64,000 bases of DNA from Pandoraea apista (GTDB lineage: Bacteria; Pseudomonadota; Gammaproteobacteria; Burkholderiales; Burkholderiaceae): the NCBI RefSeq assembly GCF_001465595.2, contig NZ_CP013481.2:4588001-4652000 (forward strand). Reading direction: 5' to 3'. Below, piece after piece: positions 8,190 to 15,677 of the stretch. Below the pieces are notes generated by a model. The model saw only the letters and a program-made list of their open reading frames with translations. It was not told the DNA's origin and searched no databases. Within the stretch, counting starts at the first letter, position 1. Each line of letters opens with the position of its first letter. The position numbers were made by a program, and so were the translations under genes.

Positions 8190-9490
8190 CGATGCTGACG
8201 CTGACGCTACTCGACGGTCCGCTCGCGGGACGTCCCATGCCGCTGCCGCCGGGGCCGCTCACCATCGGCCACGGCGATGCCGACATTGCCATGGCGCTCG
8301 AGCAGGACGCCCGGATCGAGCTTCACGTCGACAGCGACGGCGTACGGCTCGTGACTGCGGCCCCCCTCTGGGTAGAAGGCGTACCGCGCCTGCCCGCGGA
8401 CGAAGACACTGTCGATCTCCCGGTACTGCCGCTGCACACCGCGATCGACCTCGCGGGGCTGGGCATGTGGCTCGCCGACGGTACGCAAGACATGCCGTCC
8501 CCTACACCGAAGCGCCCGGCGCGTCGCGCCGCGGGCATCCCATCGCCGCGAGCGCCGGCAGTCGTCGCACGAAGCAGACGCGGTACGGCAGCGTGGATCG
8601 CCGTCACCGGCATGTCGTTGCTGATCGCGGCCGCCGGCGCAGCGATCTGGCGCACGGGAACGGCCAACGTCATTTCCCCGCCGCCTCACCCCGACGTGCT
8701 GAAAACACTCGCTGCACACATCGCGCCTCACGTCGCACTGAATACGACGGGCGACGCCGTGCGCCTGACCGGTGGCTGCATCGACGAGGGCACGCGAGCG
8801 CGCCTGCGCGCCGAGGCCCGCTGGCAGGGGAAGGTGATGAATGACGAGACCTGGTGTCCGGAAGACTCGGTGAAAACGGTGCACACCTTGCTGCGCCTGC
8901 ACGGTTTCGGCCATGCGCGGGTGAATGTGGCGCCGGATGGCGAAGTCGTCGTCAGCGGGCCCTTTGTCGCCGATGCGCGCTGGCGCACGGCGTCCGACGC
9001 CCTCGACGCGCTCGCGTTACCTCATGGCTGGCGTGTCGCGCAAGGCGCCGGCCAGAGCTTCGAGCAGTTGGTAAAGACGCTGCGAGAGGCCGGGCAGTTG
9101 CGCGGCATCGACGTGTCGCGCGACCGCGATGGATGGCGTCTCACGGGGGCGCTGACGGCAGGGCGTCTCGCGTCGTTGAAGGGCGTAGTCGACACCTGGA
9201 ATAGGACCGCTGACGCAAGGCCCGTGCGCATCGAACCATTACCTGCGCCGACACCGACGTTGGGCGACACGGGCTTCTCCGCTCCCCTAGTGAGCATTGG
9301 CGGGTCTCCCGACGCGCCTCAACTGACGCTCGCCGACGGCACGCGTCTTGCACAAGGCGTGCGCTTGCCGGGCGGCACACGCGTGCTCGCCATTCATCCC
9401 GACGGGGTGTCGATCAGCGCGCACGACCGGCTTTTTTACTTACCTCTGACTGCTGAGAATGTGCATGGCGATTCGTCTGACCCGGTTTGA
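8186..9490 (+). CDS. sctD: Type III secretion inner-membrane ring protein SctD
   Basis: A 434-residue bitopic protein. Residues 1-95 form an FHA-like cytoplasmic domain (opening MTMLTLTLLDGPLAGR), which in this family contacts the SctK/SctQ sorting platform. A basic stretch precedes a single membrane span at about 136-155 (AWIAVTGMSLLIAAAGAAIW). The periplasmic part (about 160-400) has repeated ring-building folds, with patterns such as HTLLRLHGFGHARVNVAPDGEVVVSG. Two Cys residues in this part could form a disulfide. Coupled to sctC by an ATGA overlap and overlapping sctE at its 3' end. Length and order match SsaD. Confidence 0.9.
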   Translation: MTMLTLTLLDGPLAGRPMPLPPGPLTIGHGDADIAMALEQDARIELHVDSDGVRLVTAAPLWVEGVPRLPADEDTVDLPVLPLHTAIDLAGLGMWLADGTQDMPSPTPKRPARRAAGIPSPRAPAVVARSRRGTAAWIAVTGMSLLIAAAGAAIWRTGTANVISPPPHPDVLKTLAAHIAPHVALNTTGDAVRLTGGCIDEGTRARLRAEARWQGKVMNDETWCPEDSVKTVHTLLRLHGFGHARVNVAPDGEVVVSGPFVADARWRTASDALDALALPHGWRVAQGAGQSFEQLVKTLREAGQLRGIDVSRDRDGWRLTGALTAGRLASLKGVVDTWNRTADARPVRIEPLPAPTPTLGDTGFSAPLVSIGGSPDAPQLTLADGTRLAQGVRLPGGTRVLAIHPDGVSISAHDRLFYLPLTAENVHGDSSDPV

Positions 9491-9704
9491 AGACCAACTC
9501 GCGGCGTCTCCCGAACCCGTCGCCCGTGAGGTCGGCGCGCAACTCGACGCCGCACGCCGGTCGTTGCAGCAAGCCCTGAACACGCCGCTCACGCCGACAG
9601 AGCACGCGCTGGCGCAAACACAAATGCAAGCCGTGCAGGCTGCCGGTGCGATTCTGGAGTGCATGGCGCGACGGTATCGCACGTCGTACGGACGATCGTC
9701 ATGA
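9459..9704 (+). CDS. sctE: SctE needle-subunit co-chaperone (SsaE/YscE family)
   Basis: An 81-residue helical protein overlapping the last codons of sctD, as ssaE does with ssaD. The opening RLTRFEDQLAASPEP, the central LDAARRSLQQAL and the end CMARRYRTS follow remembered SsaE (LTRLEDLL, LRAARKQLEE, YYRYHNS). In this family SctE and SctG hold the SctF needle protein as a soluble monomer before export. Two ATG codons (9459, 9465) are possible and differ by two residues; neither has a clear ribosome site, consistent with coupling to sctD translation. No terminator-like hairpin is obvious in the 203 bases that follow, which hold no credible gene. Confidence 0.8.
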   Translation: MCMAIRLTRFEDQLAASPEPVAREVGAQLDAARRSLQQALNTPLTPTEHALAQTQMQAVQAAGAILECMARRYRTSYGRSS

Positions 9705-9907
9705 GTACGAGGGCGGCCGGTGCGGGATACGCTCTTGGATCAAGTGTGCGCAGAAGCCATAACCGGGATCGCCCGACCAAAGTCTGCGCGATGGGCTCGT
9801 GAGAACCTTCGGCATCGCGCGCGCCCGCGCGAACGGGTCGCATTCCGGTCACGCTGAAAAACGCTCGTTCGGGCACCTGTCGATTTTTTCCACTCTCTAC
9901 GCAAATC

Positions 9908-10321
9908 ATGCCAAGTTACGACCTAGCGCAAACTCTCGTCGAAGCTCTGAAGTTGATCGGCTGCGACCCCGGCAAGATCAATGCCGTCGACAATCACTCG
10001 CCAATCGAACTGACTTTCAACGCGTCGCCAAACATCATTGTGGAAACGCTGGAAGACAAGGTGTGCAGTATTCACGCCGTGGTGGCCACAGACGAAGCCG
10101 CGCGGCTGCACCGCGCAAACAGCGAGCGCCTGTTGCAGTTCCTTATCGAACCGGCGGAATGGGCTGTTACCGGTCATGTGCAGTTGAGCGAGCGCGACAA
10201 CCGCCTCATTCTTCACGCGCAAGTCAAAGAGAAAACCGCCGCCGAGGCCGAGCCGTTTGCGCAGGCGCTCACCGATTTCTATGACCGTATCAAACTCTGC
10301 CGGGAACATTTGCGCGCCTGA
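9908..10321 (+). CDS. InvB/SpaK-family type III secretion chaperone (class IB)
   Basis: A 137-residue acidic protein with the alpha-beta pattern of small type III chaperones. The opening (DLAQTLVEALKLIGCDPGKI, then DNHSPIELTFN) and the close (FAQALTDFYDRIKLC) match remembered Shigella SpaK (LVQLVRDSLFTIGCPP, LDSHSAITISLD, FAEILHEFYQRM). Such chaperones dimerise and bind the N-termini of several effectors, targeting them to the ATPase. This subfamily is typical of SPI-1/Mxi-Spa systems, so finding it in an SPI-2-type island is unexpected. No client effector gene adjoins it. It is separated from sctE by 203 bases and converges on sctW. Its own promoter was not identified. Confidence 0.75.
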   Translation: MPSYDLAQTLVEALKLIGCDPGKINAVDNHSPIELTFNASPNIIVETLEDKVCSIHAVVATDEAARLHRANSERLLQFLIEPAEWAVTGHVQLSERDNRLILHAQVKEKTAAEAEPFAQALTDFYDRIKLCREHLRA

Positions 10322-10399
10322 TCGGCAGCCCCGGCAGATACTGGCGCATTCGATGTGCGCCATTCGCTACCGCCCCCCTTCTTCCTACTTCTCTTCCCG

Positions 10400-11536
10400 C
10401 TACCTTCCGGACGCGTCGCCCTCCTGCGCGATCTCCGTGCGCCAGACATCGAGCGCCTCGCCAAGTGTTTCGCGTTGCGTCTCGTCGCGGAAACAACCGT
10501 CGTGTGCCGACTTGATCAGCCGCGTCAGTTCGCGCGAGAGTGCGTAGCGTGAGTCGAGCGTCGCCACGCCCAGATGGGCGGCGCGTTGCGCCAGCCATTC
10601 GGCGCCTACCCAGGGTTGATCCAGCAGCGTCAGGACTTCGGCAATCATGGTGTCCGTGTCGAACACACGGCAACCCGTGGCTCGTATGGCCTGTGCCGAT
10701 TGCTCACACGCCGACTCCAGCGTGAGGAACAGCACGACCCGGCGAAGATCGTCGACGACGGCAGCAAGACGCTGCGTGTCTGCATCGGCCCGTTCCGCGC
10801 CCAATTCCAGACCCAATGCCTGCATGAGCGCACGCAATCGCGCACGGCGCTGCCCAAAGCGCCGGCACGCTTCAAACCATTGGGTCAGCGAGCGCTGCGG
10901 GCCCTGCGACTGACGGAACAGCGATTTGAGTTGTTCCAACAAGGCCATGCCCGCGTTATCCCCGGTGCCGCACTCCAGCGCCGCGAAGGCTTCGATGGCC
11001 CATGTCTCGGAAGACGTCAGCTCATCCAGCGCGCGGCGCAAGCGCATGCGGGTGCCGGCATCCAGGCCGCTATCGGCAAGCCAGGCCGCGACGACCAGCG
11101 CCGCGTGTCCCGCCGACATTTGCGCCTGACGGATCAACAGTTGCGGATCGGGGACGAAAGGAAGATCGCGCAATTGCCCGCGCAGCGTCTCGAACTGCGC
11201 GCCGCTCACGCGTGCCAAGCGGTGCATTTGCTGCTCGAACAGGGCCCGTGCACGCGGCTTGTCGTCGCTTACGTCGCGATCTCCCGTGCGACGGAATCGC
11301 ATACCCAGCGCGAAGCTAAGATTCTCCTGCGACTCGGCGAAGGCCGCCTCTTCGTTCTGCGCAATGGCCGCTTCAATCAGCGCGATGTGCCCCGGCGCGT
11401 CGGGCGTGCCTCCGCGCACGGGCCGTGCGTCACCTTCCAGCGCCTGCCACTCGTCTGCAAGCATTCGCTCGAGTGGTTTATTCTGCTGCGGCGTCTGAAT
11501 AAGCGTGTTGGCAGCGGACGGCAGACGTTCAACCAT
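10400..11536 (-). CDS. sctW: Type III secretion gatekeeper SctW (SsaL/InvE/HrpJ family)
   Basis: A 378-residue soluble helical protein with the HrpJ/YopN-type domain across about 60-230 and a TyeA-like C-terminal bundle (about 270-360). It starts at an ATG at 11536, overlapping the sctL stop by a few bases; an in-frame ATG nine codons earlier (11563) is less likely. Gatekeepers bind SctV and block early effector export; in Salmonella, SsaL does so with SpiC and SsaM, and genes resembling both occur here. It closes the AraC-sctFGIJKLW operon and converges with the chaperone gene. Position after sctL matches ssaL after ssaK in SPI-2. Confidence 0.85.
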   Translation of the reverse strand: MVERLPSAANTLIQTPQQNKPLERMLADEWQALEGDARPVRGGTPDAPGHIALIEAAIAQNEEAAFAESQENLSFALGMRFRRTGDRDVSDDKPRARALFEQQMHRLARVSGAQFETLRGQLRDLPFVPDPQLLIRQAQMSAGHAALVVAAWLADSGLDAGTRMRLRRALDELTSSETWAIEAFAALECGTGDNAGMALLEQLKSLFRQSQGPQRSLTQWFEACRRFGQRRARLRALMQALGLELGAERADADTQRLAAVVDDLRRVVLFLTLESACEQSAQAIRATGCRVFDTDTMIAEVLTLLDQPWVGAEWLAQRAAHLGVATLDSRYALSRELTRLIKSAHDGCFRDETQRETLGEALDVWRTEIAQEGDASGR

Positions 11537-12218
11537 AAGCGATCTCCAGACTGGGGCTGACATGCAAGCGCTCGATCACCGCCGCCAGATCTGCATCGAG
11601 ATCCAGACAGACAGTTACCCATTCGCTCTCAATGCGGCCCTGCCGATCGCCGAGCGAAGCGTCCGGCACGCATGCGAGCACGATGTCGGCATGGCGTAGC
11701 GCGACGGTCACGGCATCGAGATGTGCCGGTGCCACGCGCAACACCAGCGCTCCCTCGCGGACCAGGCCCGGCAATGCGCGCCCGACACGCTGCGCGAAAC
11801 GTTCGCCGACGTCGAGCGTGCCGACGAAATTCGTCAACGCACTGGTCAGGGCATCCGCCACACGGCGCTCAAGCGAATGAATGATCTGCCGCTCCATCAA
11901 GGCCTCGTCGACCAGCCACTCGACGGTGTTCGCTACGGCCTCGCGATGCGCCGCTTCCGCCAGCACGGCCGCCTCCTGTTGAGCGCGCTCCCGCGCGGCG
12001 TCCTGCCACGCGTCGCGCAAGCGCTGTGCGTCGACGCCCGCCTGCTCGCGCTCGGCCAGCGCTGCATCGCGTTCGGCGCGTGCCTGAGCCATCCATCGGG
12101 CCCGCAGACACGCCTGCTCGCGCAGTCGCGATACCGTCTCGCCGGATATCACGGGTCCCGCAGGCGCAGGGCCATCGATCGTTTCGATCGTCGTCAATGC
12201 AAAGTCGATGACATACAT
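11529..12218 (-). CDS. sctL: Type III secretion ATPase regulator/stator SctL
   Basis: A 229-residue protein related to FliH/YscL, starting at MYVIDFALTTIE (ATG at 12218). The middle (about 40-105) is a long charged helix rich in Ala, Arg, Glu and Gln that should form a coiled coil. The C-terminal half (about 110-229) carries the globular part seen in V/F-type ATPase stators (LPGLVREGALVLRVAPAHLDA, then ALRHADIVLACVPD). SctL links the SctN hexamer to SctQ pods. Its start overlaps the end of sctK by 25 bases and its stop overlaps sctW. It corresponds to ssaK of SPI-2. Confidence 0.88.
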   Translation of the reverse strand: MYVIDFALTTIETIDGPAPAGPVISGETVSRLREQACLRARWMAQARAERDAALAEREQAGVDAQRLRDAWQDAARERAQQEAAVLAEAAHREAVANTVEWLVDEALMERQIIHSLERRVADALTSALTNFVGTLDVGERFAQRVGRALPGLVREGALVLRVAPAHLDAVTVALRHADIVLACVPDASLGDRQGRIESEWVTVCLDLDADLAAVIERLHVSPSLEIAYG

Positions 12219-12838
12219 AGCATCTTCTCCAACGCGACGAGCCGCGCCCAGATGTCGTCCGTTGCCGGCATGCCGGTTGACGTCGGGCCGGCCTCGGCCG
12301 CTGGTGGCAACAAGATCCGTGCGGCTTTGCTCACGGTCGCCATGTCCACCGCCAGCGGCGTCACAGCACCGTCCAGATACGCGCCGGTCGTTGCCAGCGC
12401 CGCATCGACAATCTGGCCGGGCGGAATCGCAGAGCGCGTTGGCCACTCGCGCCGCGTGAGCAGCAAACGGTCGCACTGCCAGGTATCGAGCCATGACGAC
12501 AGGGCCCGACGGTAGGCGCCGAGCAACAGATAGTCCGGACACCCCAACATGCGTAAGCCGTAAGCTAACGAAACGCGTCGCAACCTCGGCACCAGCCGCA
12601 ACACGGCGTGCGCTGCCTCACTCTCGGGCGGCGCGCAATCGCGAGCGACCGTGTCGGGCCATCCCCGGCGAGCGATCAGCAGACGATCGATATGGGCCCG
12701 GCAAACGGCGTGCCGCCGATAGGTATCCCGCCATGACGACATGCCGAACGCTCGCCACCAGCCGTCGTCCATGTACAGGCCCGGCTGCCAGATCAGGCGG
12801 GCAAGCTGGTTGACATTAGCGTGATGCGGGCAGATCAC
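12194..12838 (-). CDS. sctK: SctK sorting-platform adaptor
   Basis: A 214-residue protein between sctJ and sctL. I place the start at a GTG (12838) that overlaps the sctJ stop as GTGA; the open frame continues upstream, but that stretch only mirrors sctJ. It is Trp-rich and Arg-rich with features seen in the YscK/MxiK/OrgA group (NQLARLIWQPGLYMDDGWW near the start, PRLRRVSLAYGLRMLG in the middle). SctK connects the SctD cytoplasmic ring to SctQ pods. In Salmonella SPI-2 an unnamed gene of this kind also lies between ssaJ and ssaK. Primary sequence conservation is weak, so position carries much of the weight. Confidence 0.75.
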   Translation of the reverse strand: MICPHHANVNQLARLIWQPGLYMDDGWWRAFGMSSWRDTYRRHAVCRAHIDRLLIARRGWPDTVARDCAPPESEAAHAVLRLVPRLRRVSLAYGLRMLGCPDYLLLGAYRRALSSWLDTWQCDRLLLTRREWPTRSAIPPGQIVDAALATTGAYLDGAVTPLAVDMATVSKAARILLPPAAEAGPTSTGMPATDDIWARLVALEKMLCMSSTLH

Positions 12839-13677
12839 GAAACCCCCACCCCCTGAGCCCGCAGGCGCTGAATCCACGTCGCCCGCCGTCGCCATGCCAC
12901 GGCACCGGCGGCGAACAGGCCGAGGCTCGCCACAGCGACCATGCCCCACCCCAATGCCGAGCGCCACCGCCCGTCCTTCGCCGCAGCTTCAGCTTGCGCC
13001 CCTGACGACGCATTGACGGCCGCTCGCGGCAACCGATAGTCCGAAGGCTGCAAAACTATGCTGATACGCTCGGGCGTCACACCCGGCACACTGTCGTGCA
13101 CCAGACTGCGAATGTCGGTCATGCGCTGCGCCATGTTGACTTCGGGGCTGTACTTCACAAAGACAGCCACTCCGGGGGGCAACGTCGAGCGCCCCGCCGA
13201 GTCCACCGGCACCTGCGCGATGGAGACCTCCGCGACCATCACGCCGTCGAGTGCCGCCAGCATGCGCTCCAGCCGCTGCTCCTTGAGATACGTGAGCTTC
13301 GCCTGCTCTTGCACGGGCGAGCTGACGAGTTGCCCCGGCGGGAATACGTCCTCGACCGACGCACGTTTCTGACGCGGCAAACCGTGCTGGCGCAGGACTT
13401 CGACACCGCGCACGAAGTCGCCGCGCTCGATACGAACCGTCATGCCGGCGGTGTCGGCACGCTTGTCGGCCTGCAATCCGGAAACAAGCAGCAACGCCAG
13501 CATCTGGTTGGCTTCCGTCTCGCTCAACGCGCGATGCAGTTCGACCTTGCACCCCGCGAGCATGAACACGAGCGCACAACCGATCCACCATCGGCCGAGG
13601 CAGCGTCTCCTGACGACAGACCTTGCGAGTTTCCCTAGCATCGTCGCAACGCCAGCGACGGGAATACCGTGTGTCAT
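12835..13677 (-). CDS. sctJ: Type III secretion inner-ring lipoprotein SctJ
   Basis: A 280-residue lipoprotein. A signal peptide ends in the lipobox LAGC (Cys at about residue 43). Two periplasmic ring-building domains follow (about 44-100 and 125-205) around the family motif FPPGQLVSSPVQEQAK. A C-terminal membrane segment lies at about 244-266 (LGWGMVAVASLGLFAAGAVAW), followed by a basic tail. The ATG at 13677 overlaps the sctI stop (ATGA), but the signal peptide would be more usual in length from the ATG at 13641. SctJ forms the 24-mer inner ring with SctD. It corresponds to ssaJ. Confidence 0.94.
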   Translation of the reverse strand: MTHGIPVAGVATMLGKLARSVVRRRCLGRWWIGCALVFMLAGCKVELHRALSETEANQMLALLLVSGLQADKRADTAGMTVRIERGDFVRGVEVLRQHGLPRQKRASVEDVFPPGQLVSSPVQEQAKLTYLKEQRLERMLAALDGVMVAEVSIAQVPVDSAGRSTLPPGVAVFVKYSPEVNMAQRMTDIRSLVHDSVPGVTPERISIVLQPSDYRLPRAAVNASSGAQAEAAAKDGRWRSALGWGMVAVASLGLFAAGAVAWRRRATWIQRLRAQGVGVS

Positions 13678-14027
13678 TGCATATGAACCAGCTTGTTCAC
13701 ACCCTGCGTCGTGACGCCCGCCGCCTTCGCGACAAACTCCAGCGCCAGCACGCGCTCGGTCAGCACACGCTGTACGTCGAGCATGCGGCTCGGATCCGCC
13801 AGCGCTCGCTCGTCCAGCGTCACGCGTTCGGCGAGTCGCTCCGTATTGCCCGCGAGTTTTCCTGCCGCACTGAGCAGATGATGTTCAGGCAGCGACGGCG
13901 CGCTGGCGAGTGCCTGACCGAAGCGCACAGCGGCGTCGCCGTCAGCGGAAACCGGGGGGACAGCCTTCGCGGGCTGCGTCGCCGTCGCGACATGCGCCGC
14001 GATTTCGGAGATCGGGAGAGTCGTCAT
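13674..14027 (-). CDS. sctI: Type III secretion inner rod protein SctI
   Basis: A 117-residue protein starting MTTLPISEIAAHVATA at 14027, with ATGA overlaps at both ends (sctG upstream, sctJ downstream). The C-terminal half has the alpha-helical pattern shared by rod subunits, especially DPSRMLDVQRVLTERVLALEFVAKAAG, equivalent to the DPxxML-type stretch of PrgJ/SsaI/YscI; the C-terminus ends in a short helix. The N-terminal extension (about 1-45) is Ala/Pro-rich and makes it longer than SsaI (82 aa) but similar to YscI-class proteins. SctI is exported early and links the export apparatus to the needle. Confidence 0.88.
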   Translation of the reverse strand: MTTLPISEIAAHVATATQPAKAVPPVSADGDAAVRFGQALASAPSLPEHHLLSAAGKLAGNTERLAERVTLDERALADPSRMLDVQRVLTERVLALEFVAKAAGVTTQGVNKLVHMQ

Positions 14028-14434
14028 GACAAGAGAGTCGGAGAAGGGGAAGGGGAAGGGGAAGACGAAGACGAGGGGGAGGACGAAGACGAGGGTGAGG
14101 ATGAAGCCAATGCTGAATCGCGTGCATCCACCGCATCGAGCCAGCGGGCGAGCACGCCGGTCGCCGCCTCGTTCTCGCGCCCGGCAGCAACCGTGTCGGT
14201 CAGATGCGCGCGCGCCGCGCCCTTGTCGCCAAGTGCGATGAGAAGCGCGACATGCAACCACTGCCTTGTTTCCCGATCCGTCACGAGCGACGGCAAGGCG
14301 CGCAGAATCGCGCGGGGCTCGGTGCGCATGCCGTGATGTGCCCCCGCGATTGCCAGCTCGACGATGCGTTGCCGCGCCGGGGCGTCCAGCCAACGCCCAA
14401 CGCCGTCGCCGAGCGCGGGGTTCACGGGCGTCAT
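14024..14434 (-). CDS. sctG: SctG-like needle chaperone (SsaH/YscG type) with Ser/Pro repeat tail
   Basis: A 136-residue protein between needle and rod genes, as ssaH in SPI-2. Residues 1-105 have a TPR-like helical pattern (LAIAGAHHGM, WLHVALLIALGDKGAARAHL, GVLARWLDAVDARDSA) typical of the YscG family, which wraps the needle subunit with SctE. The last 30 or so residues are an unusual low-complexity run of Ser and Pro encoded by a purine-rich DNA tract (14036-14107). Without this tail its size would be close to YscG (115 aa). ATGA overlaps join it to sctF and sctI. Function is inferred from position and helical pattern. Confidence 0.72.
   Translation of the reverse strand: MTPVNPALGDGVGRWLDAPARQRIVELAIAGAHHGMRTEPRAILRALPSLVTDRETRQWLHVALLIALGDKGAARAHLTDTVAAGRENEAATGVLARWLDAVDARDSALASSSPSSSSSPSSSSSPSPSPSPTLLS
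14036..14107. repeat. Purine-rich low-complexity tract inside sctG
   Basis: On the plus strand this segment is made of imperfect short units such as ggggaa, gacgaa and gacgag, almost without pyrimidines except C. On the coding strand it encodes the Ser/Pro tail of the SctG-like protein. Such tracts are prone to slippage; a unit of six bases keeps frame, but single-base G changes would shift it into the overlapping start of sctI. Confidence 0.8.
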
Positions 14435-14649
14435 GCGATCTTGGCGATGATGCCCATCATCGTGTCCTTGATCAGCTTGAGCGTTGCGCTATGCAGCGCG
14501 GTCATCGTGGAATACTGCTGCATCTTGAACTGCACGTCGAGCATGTGTCCGGGGTCGTCGATTTTCCGGTTATTCAAGGCTTGCGTCGCGGCGTTTGATG
14601 CACCTCGCACGCCCTCCGACATGCCGCGATGGACCTCTTCGATGTTCAT
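14431..14649 (-). CDS. sctF: Type III secretion needle subunit SctF
   Basis: A 72-residue protein (MNIEEVHRGM start) with the two-helix hairpin plan of needle subunits: helix one contains MSEGVRGASNAATQALNNR, the turn has DDPGHMLDVQF (the P-x-x-ML class motif), and helix two has MTALHSATLKLIKDTMMGI, ending IIAKIA. Length agrees with SsaG (71 aa). The gene starts inside an ATGA overlap with the AraC-type gene and ends in another with sctG, so all three are probably translated from one message. Needle proteins polymerise into the extracellular conduit. Confidence 0.94.
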   Translation of the reverse strand: MNIEEVHRGMSEGVRGASNAATQALNNRKIDDPGHMLDVQFKMQQYSTMTALHSATLKLIKDTMMGIIAKIA

Positions 14650-15452
14650 TGCACGCCTCCCCCACCGTCCGTCAATGCACCGTGGCCGGCTACCAGATCG
14701 GCACGCATGGCGGCATAGGCATCGGCGCGCGGCATGGCCACGCGGCGTCCGCCGCGCTGCGGCGGGTTGCCAAGACGAATCTCCGTCGGGGCGCAGTCGA
14801 AACGTTTGCGGAAGGTGTCGGTGAAATGTGCGTGGTTGGTGAAGCCGCACTCGAGCGCAATGTCGAGCACCTTGTGGCGCGTGGAAAGCAATAGATCGCG
14901 AGCGAGTCGCAGGCGGCGTTCGAGCAGCCACTGTTTCGCAGGCATGCCGTACGTCTGCTGGAACAGATAGCGGAACTTGCGCAGTGGCATGCCGAACTCT
15001 TCGGCGAGCCGTCCGACCGGCCAGGGCCGATGAAAATTCGCCTCGACGAAATCGAACAGCGAGTGGCTGCCGGCAATCGTCTGACGCAACATCGCAGAGA
15101 AATATCGCTGATCGCGACAGAGACAGTACACGTAGAAGAAGCGCAGCATTGCCATGCGATCGACGTTTTGCAGCGTCATCGCCACGTCCATCATGGTGGG
15201 CTCGAGGACCAGCGTGCGTGCCGCTTGCCGATGAAAGACGCCGAGCGGGCGGCGATCGAGCAGATCGACGACGTCCGGATATAACGCCTGCAGATCGCAG
15301 GCATGAAAGTCGTGAGACACCACGGGTCCGGGGGCATCAATCGTCGCATCTGAACTGGTAGCGGTCATGCTGCCTGCCGGCAGCGTGTGCACGAGGCCGC
15401 TCACGTTCAGTTTGACGTCGTGGCGGCTGATCAGAAATCGTACCGTACTCAT
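14646..15452 (-). CDS. AraC/XylS-family transcriptional activator at the head of the sctF operon
   Basis: A 268-residue regulator. The DNA-binding part (about 145-245) shows two helix-turn-helix units: PVGRLAEEFGMPLRKFRYLF and LDIALECGFTNHAHFTDTF followed by RKRFDCAPTEIR. The N-terminal 130 residues are unrelated to common sugar-binding cupin sensors at sight, which fits type III AraC regulators (ExsA, LcrF, InvF, BsaN) that respond to partner proteins. It is the first gene of the operon and its stop overlaps the needle gene, so it probably controls the island and is co-expressed with it. Its specific signal cannot be read from sequence. The start codon ATG at 15452 has GAGGAG nearby on the coding strand. 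Confidence 0.88.
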   Translation of the reverse strand: MSTVRFLISRHDVKLNVSGLVHTLPAGSMTATSSDATIDAPGPVVSHDFHACDLQALYPDVVDLLDRRPLGVFHRQAARTLVLEPTMMDVAMTLQNVDRMAMLRFFYVYCLCRDQRYFSAMLRQTIAGSHSLFDFVEANFHRPWPVGRLAEEFGMPLRKFRYLFQQTYGMPAKQWLLERRLRLARDLLLSTRHKVLDIALECGFTNHAHFTDTFRKRFDCAPTEIRLGNPPQRGGRRVAMPRADAYAAMRADLVAGHGALTDGGGGVQ

Positions 15453-15608
15453 ACGCTCCTCCTCTGACGATAATTCGTCGGCGGGATGACAAAGTCGAAG
15501 GTCACACCATAGGCGAGTACGCGCGCGAGCATCATCCGGTGGACACCTTAATGTGAGCCATCGGACACCGGACTTATCGTTTTTGGGAAGACGGCTGTCG
15601 AGAAGCGT

Positions 15609-15641
15609 AAAAAAACCCGGCGCAACATCGCGTCGGGCTTT
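15609..15641 (-). terminator. Rho-independent terminator after the glutamate synthase family gene
   Basis: On the minus strand a GC-rich hairpin (CCCGACGCGA, TGTT loop, GCGCCGGG) is followed by seven T residues. It lies about 35 bases after the stop of the minus-strand gene ending at 15678 and separates it from the type III island. Confidence 0.8.
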
Positions 15642-15677
15642 CGTTGACGAAGCGCGGCAGGAGCTGCCGTGGTTTGT

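Noticed and set aside
1..15452. Flagellar export apparatus
   Set aside because: Presence of secretin SctC, SctW, SctF needle and SctI rod genes, and absence of flagellar genes, point to an injectisome.
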